DNA of 64,000 nucleotides from positions 6,197,501 through 6,261,500 of the forward strand of contig NZ_CP107985.1 of assembly GCF_036108815.1 (NCBI RefSeq), given 5' to 3'. Below, piece by piece: positions 61,984 to 64,000 of this stretch. A program made the translations under genes and the position numbers. Position 1 is the first letter of the stretch; each line of letters begins with the position of its first letter. This DNA is from Streptomyces sp. NBC_00353 (GTDB lineage Bacteria > Actinomycetota > Actinomycetes > Streptomycetales > Streptomycetaceae). The notes beneath the pieces were generated by a model. The model was not told where the DNA came from and made no database searches. It was given only the letters and a program-made list of their open reading frames with translations.

Positions 61984-63177
61984 ATGTCGGGCCCCACGCA
62001 CGCTGTCGGGCCCCGCGGCCTCTGCCGCGGGGCGGCCCTGACATTGGTCTTCGCGAGCGTCCTGGCCACCGGGGCGGCGACCGGATCTCTGCCGCACGGG
62101 CACGGGGCGAACGCCGCGATAAAGGCCGGTGCCGTCGCCTCCACCGCCGACCGCGACGAGGTCGCGCACGCGGCCGCCGAGGCGCTGGCCGACGGCAAGT
62201 CCGCTACGGAGGCGGCCGAGGAGGTCGTCAGCCGCAGCGGGGACCGCTGGGGCGCGGTGTACGACGAGCGGGAGTACGAGGAGTTCGAGCAGGCCCTCGA
62301 CGGCTCGTACACGGGGGTCGGACTGGCCGCGAAGCGCTCGGCCGACGGGCTGGTCGCCGTGGCCCGGGTCCAGCCGGGCGGCCCCGCCGACCGGGCCGGC
62401 ATCGAGCGGGACGACCTGCTCCGTACGATCGACGGCCACCGGGTCGACAAACGCCCCGTCGCCGAGGTCGTCGCCCTGCTGCGCGGGGACCGTACGAGCG
62501 CTGCCGCAGGCACCACCGTCGTGCTGGGCGTCCAGCGCGGCGCCACCGGCCGGACGAGGACGCTGACGCTGACCCGGGCCCGGCTCATCACCGAGGCCGT
62601 CACCGTCCAGAAGCTCGGACCGTACCGTTCCGATTCCTCCGCAGCTGTACTGATCAAGGTCGACTCGTTCACCAAGGGCGCCGGCGCCAAGGTCCGCGAC
62701 GCGGTCCGGAGCGCACCCGCGGGCGCCGGGGTGCTGCTCGACCTCCGCGGCAATTCCGGCGGGCTGGTCACCGAGGCCGTGGTCGCCGCCTCCGCGTTCC
62801 TCGACGGCGGGCTCGTCGCCACGTACGACGTGCACGGCGAGCAGCGCGCCCTCTACGCCGAGCCGGGCGGCGACACCGTACGGCGCCTCGTCGTCCTCAT
62901 CGACGGCGGCACCATGAGCGCGGCCGAGCTGCTCACCGGCGCCCTCCAGGACCGGGGCCGCGCCGTCACCGTCGGCTCGCGGACCTTCGGCAAGGGCTCC
63001 GTCCAGATGCCCAGCAAGCTCGCGGGCGGCTCGGTCGCCGAGCTGACCGTCGGCCACTACCGCACCCCGGCGGGGCGCAGCGTCGACGGGCACGGCATCA
63101 CCCCGGACCTCGCGGTCTCCTCCAGGACCCTGCAGCGGGGCGAGACAGTATTGAGTGGCCTCGGGGGTGGGTCGTAG
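61984..63177 (+). CDS. S41-family C-terminal processing protease
   Basis: The 397-residue exported protein has a signal or anchor segment (about 15-35), a PDZ domain (about 105-195: YTGVGLAAKRSADGLVAVARVQPGGPADRAGIERDDLL) and an S41 catalytic domain. The likely catalytic pair is Ser312 in DGGTMSAAELLTGAL and Lys337 in RTFGKGSVQ. Family members cleave exported proteins from the C-terminus and often act on cell-wall hydrolases, which fits its place after ftsX. TAGACT ends 7 bases before the ATG, so the transcript may be leaderless. Confidence 0.93.
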   Translation: MSGPTHAVGPRGLCRGAALTLVFASVLATGAATGSLPHGHGANAAIKAGAVASTADRDEVAHAAAEALADGKSATEAAEEVVSRSGDRWGAVYDEREYEEFEQALDGSYTGVGLAAKRSADGLVAVARVQPGGPADRAGIERDDLLRTIDGHRVDKRPVAEVVALLRGDRTSAAAGTTVVLGVQRGATGRTRTLTLTRARLITEAVTVQKLGPYRSDSSAAVLIKVDSFTKGAGAKVRDAVRSAPAGAGVLLDLRGNSGGLVTEAVVAASAFLDGGLVATYDVHGEQRALYAEPGGDTVRRLVVLIDGGTMSAAELLTGALQDRGRAVTVGSRTFGKGSVQMPSKLAGGSVAELTVGHYRTPAGRSVDGHGITPDLAVSSRTLQRGETVLSGLGGGS

Positions 63178-63195
63178 TGCGAAAATGGCCGCACT

Positions 63196-63684
63196 ATGGC
63201 TAAGGAAAAGGACACAGGGCGCAAGCTCATCGCGCAGAACAAGAAGGCGCGGCACGACTACCACATCCTCGACACCTATGAGTGCGGTCTCGTGCTGATG
63301 GGCACCGAGGTCAAGTCGCTGCGGCTGGGCCGGGCCTCGCTGGTGGACGGCTTCGTCCAGATCGACCGGCACGAGGCGTGGCTGCACAACATCCATGTCC
63401 CCGAGTACGTGCAGGGGACCTGGACCAACCACTCCGCCAAGCGCAAGCGCAAGCTGCTGATGCACCGGGCCGAGATCGACAAGCTGGAGTCGAAGTCGCA
63501 GGAGACCGGGCACACGATCGTGCCGCTCGCGCTGTACTTCAAGGACGGCCGGGTCAAGGTCGAGATCGCGCTCGCCAAGGGCAAGAAGGAGTTCGACAAG
63601 CGGCAGACGCTGCGGGAGAAGCAGGACCTGCGGGAGACGAACCGTGCGATCTCGGCGGCCCGGCGGCGTCAGCGGAGCGCCTGA
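63196..63684 (+). CDS. smpB: SsrA-binding protein SmpB
   Basis: The 162-residue protein has the SmpB core: KLIAQNKKARHDYHILDTYECGLVLMGTEVKSLRLGRASLVDGFVQ, HIPV-like NIHVPEYVQGTWTNHSAKRKRKLLMHR and a basic tail KKEFDKRQTLREKQDLRETNRAIS. It carries tmRNA to stalled ribosomes in trans-translation. It is directly upstream of ssrA. Confidence 0.97.
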   Translation: MAKEKDTGRKLIAQNKKARHDYHILDTYECGLVLMGTEVKSLRLGRASLVDGFVQIDRHEAWLHNIHVPEYVQGTWTNHSAKRKRKLLMHRAEIDKLESKSQETGHTIVPLALYFKDGRVKVEIALAKGKKEFDKRQTLREKQDLRETNRAISAARRRQRSA

Positions 63685-63779
63685 GCGCGCTCCGGCAGGA
63701 ATAGGCTGGCACCGTCGTGCGTTGGTCACGTACGATGGCACTGCACCTCACAGCGGGTGCACCTTTGAAAAAACAACAT

Positions 63780-64000
63780 GGGGATGATCGGTTTCGACAG
63801 CGGATGTCGAAGCAGGGGAAGCGTGTCGAGGAAGCGGCAATGATCTCGTAAACCATATGTCGCAACCAATAATCGCCGATTCCAAGCGCGATTCCTTCGC
63901 CCTCGCTGCCTAAGTAGCGACTTGCGAAGTGTCAGCCCGGGGGTGATCCCGACCCGGATCCTGGCATCATCAAGGGATCTAAACTTCTAGGCCCGGTCAC
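63780..64000 (+). ncRNA. ssrA: tmRNA (ssrA), 5' part, cut by window end
   Basis: Starts GGGGATGATCGGTTTCGACAG, the conserved 5' half of the tRNA-like domain. The resume codon is GCC at 63875 and the tag frame reads ADSKRDSFALAA, then TAA at 63911. The ALAA end is the usual degradation signal. The 3' tRNA-like half lies outside the window. A 6-bp hairpin, TGCACC (63742) with GGTGCA (63756), lies just upstream. TACGAT at 63731 is a possible -10 box. Confidence 0.95.

Overview
The window is high-GC actinobacterial DNA and almost certainly comes from a Streptomyces chromosome. Third codon positions are strongly G/C-biased and GTG/TTG starts are common. Gene order matches the mtrA-mtrB-lpqB-comF-hpf-secA block known from actinobacteria. 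pkaA/pkaB-type kinases, an actinobacterial NAD-glutamate dehydrogenase of about 1,680 residues and a sortase substrate with an LAETG signal are also present. No phage, transposase, tRNA or CRISPR array was seen.

Layout: (1) 1-3320 is the 3' part of an rRNA operon (23S, 5S, terminator). (2) 3435-8867, minus strand, is a tightly coupled MoxR/DUF58/DUF4350/DUF4129/membrane-protein operon converging on the rRNA operon. (3) 9008-25192 is the conserved core: mtnA, mtrA-mtrB-lpqB, comF, hpf, an orphan NarL-type regulator, a YcaQ/AlkX-like glycosylase, a GNAT protein, secA and several small conserved genes. (4) 25574-30604 is the NAD-glutamate dehydrogenase, preceded by a possible leaderless upstream reading frame.

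(5) 30782-45278 is a cell-wall glycopolymer locus. It holds a TagGH-type ABC exporter divergent from a TetR regulator, three large proteins joining a GT2 domain to a CDP-glycerol glycerophosphotransferase domain, a GT-C-like membrane glycosyltransferase, a GT2-methyltransferase fusion and a small SMR/ArnE-like membrane protein. I read this as synthesis, export and possibly outer-leaflet glycosylation of a teichoic-acid-like polymer. (6) 45470-49239 is a carbohydrate ABC uptake operon whose two permease genes are separated by a tandemly duplicated gene junction.

(7) 49508-57126 is a phosphosignalling block: an FHA-FtsK/SpoIIIE-like protein with a 13-residue tandem repeat, divergent from two Ser/Thr kinases (pkaA, pkaB type). 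(8) 57278-64000 holds prfB, a DAGT-repeat surface protein, a zinc-ribbon membrane protein, and ftsE-ftsX-ctpA-like protease-smpB-ssrA (tmRNA cut by the window end). The most unusual features are the duplicated permease junction, the GT2 domain that has lost its DxD motif, the putative three-component glycosylation module, the repeat-bearing FHA protein, and a 20-nt intergenic element seen four times.
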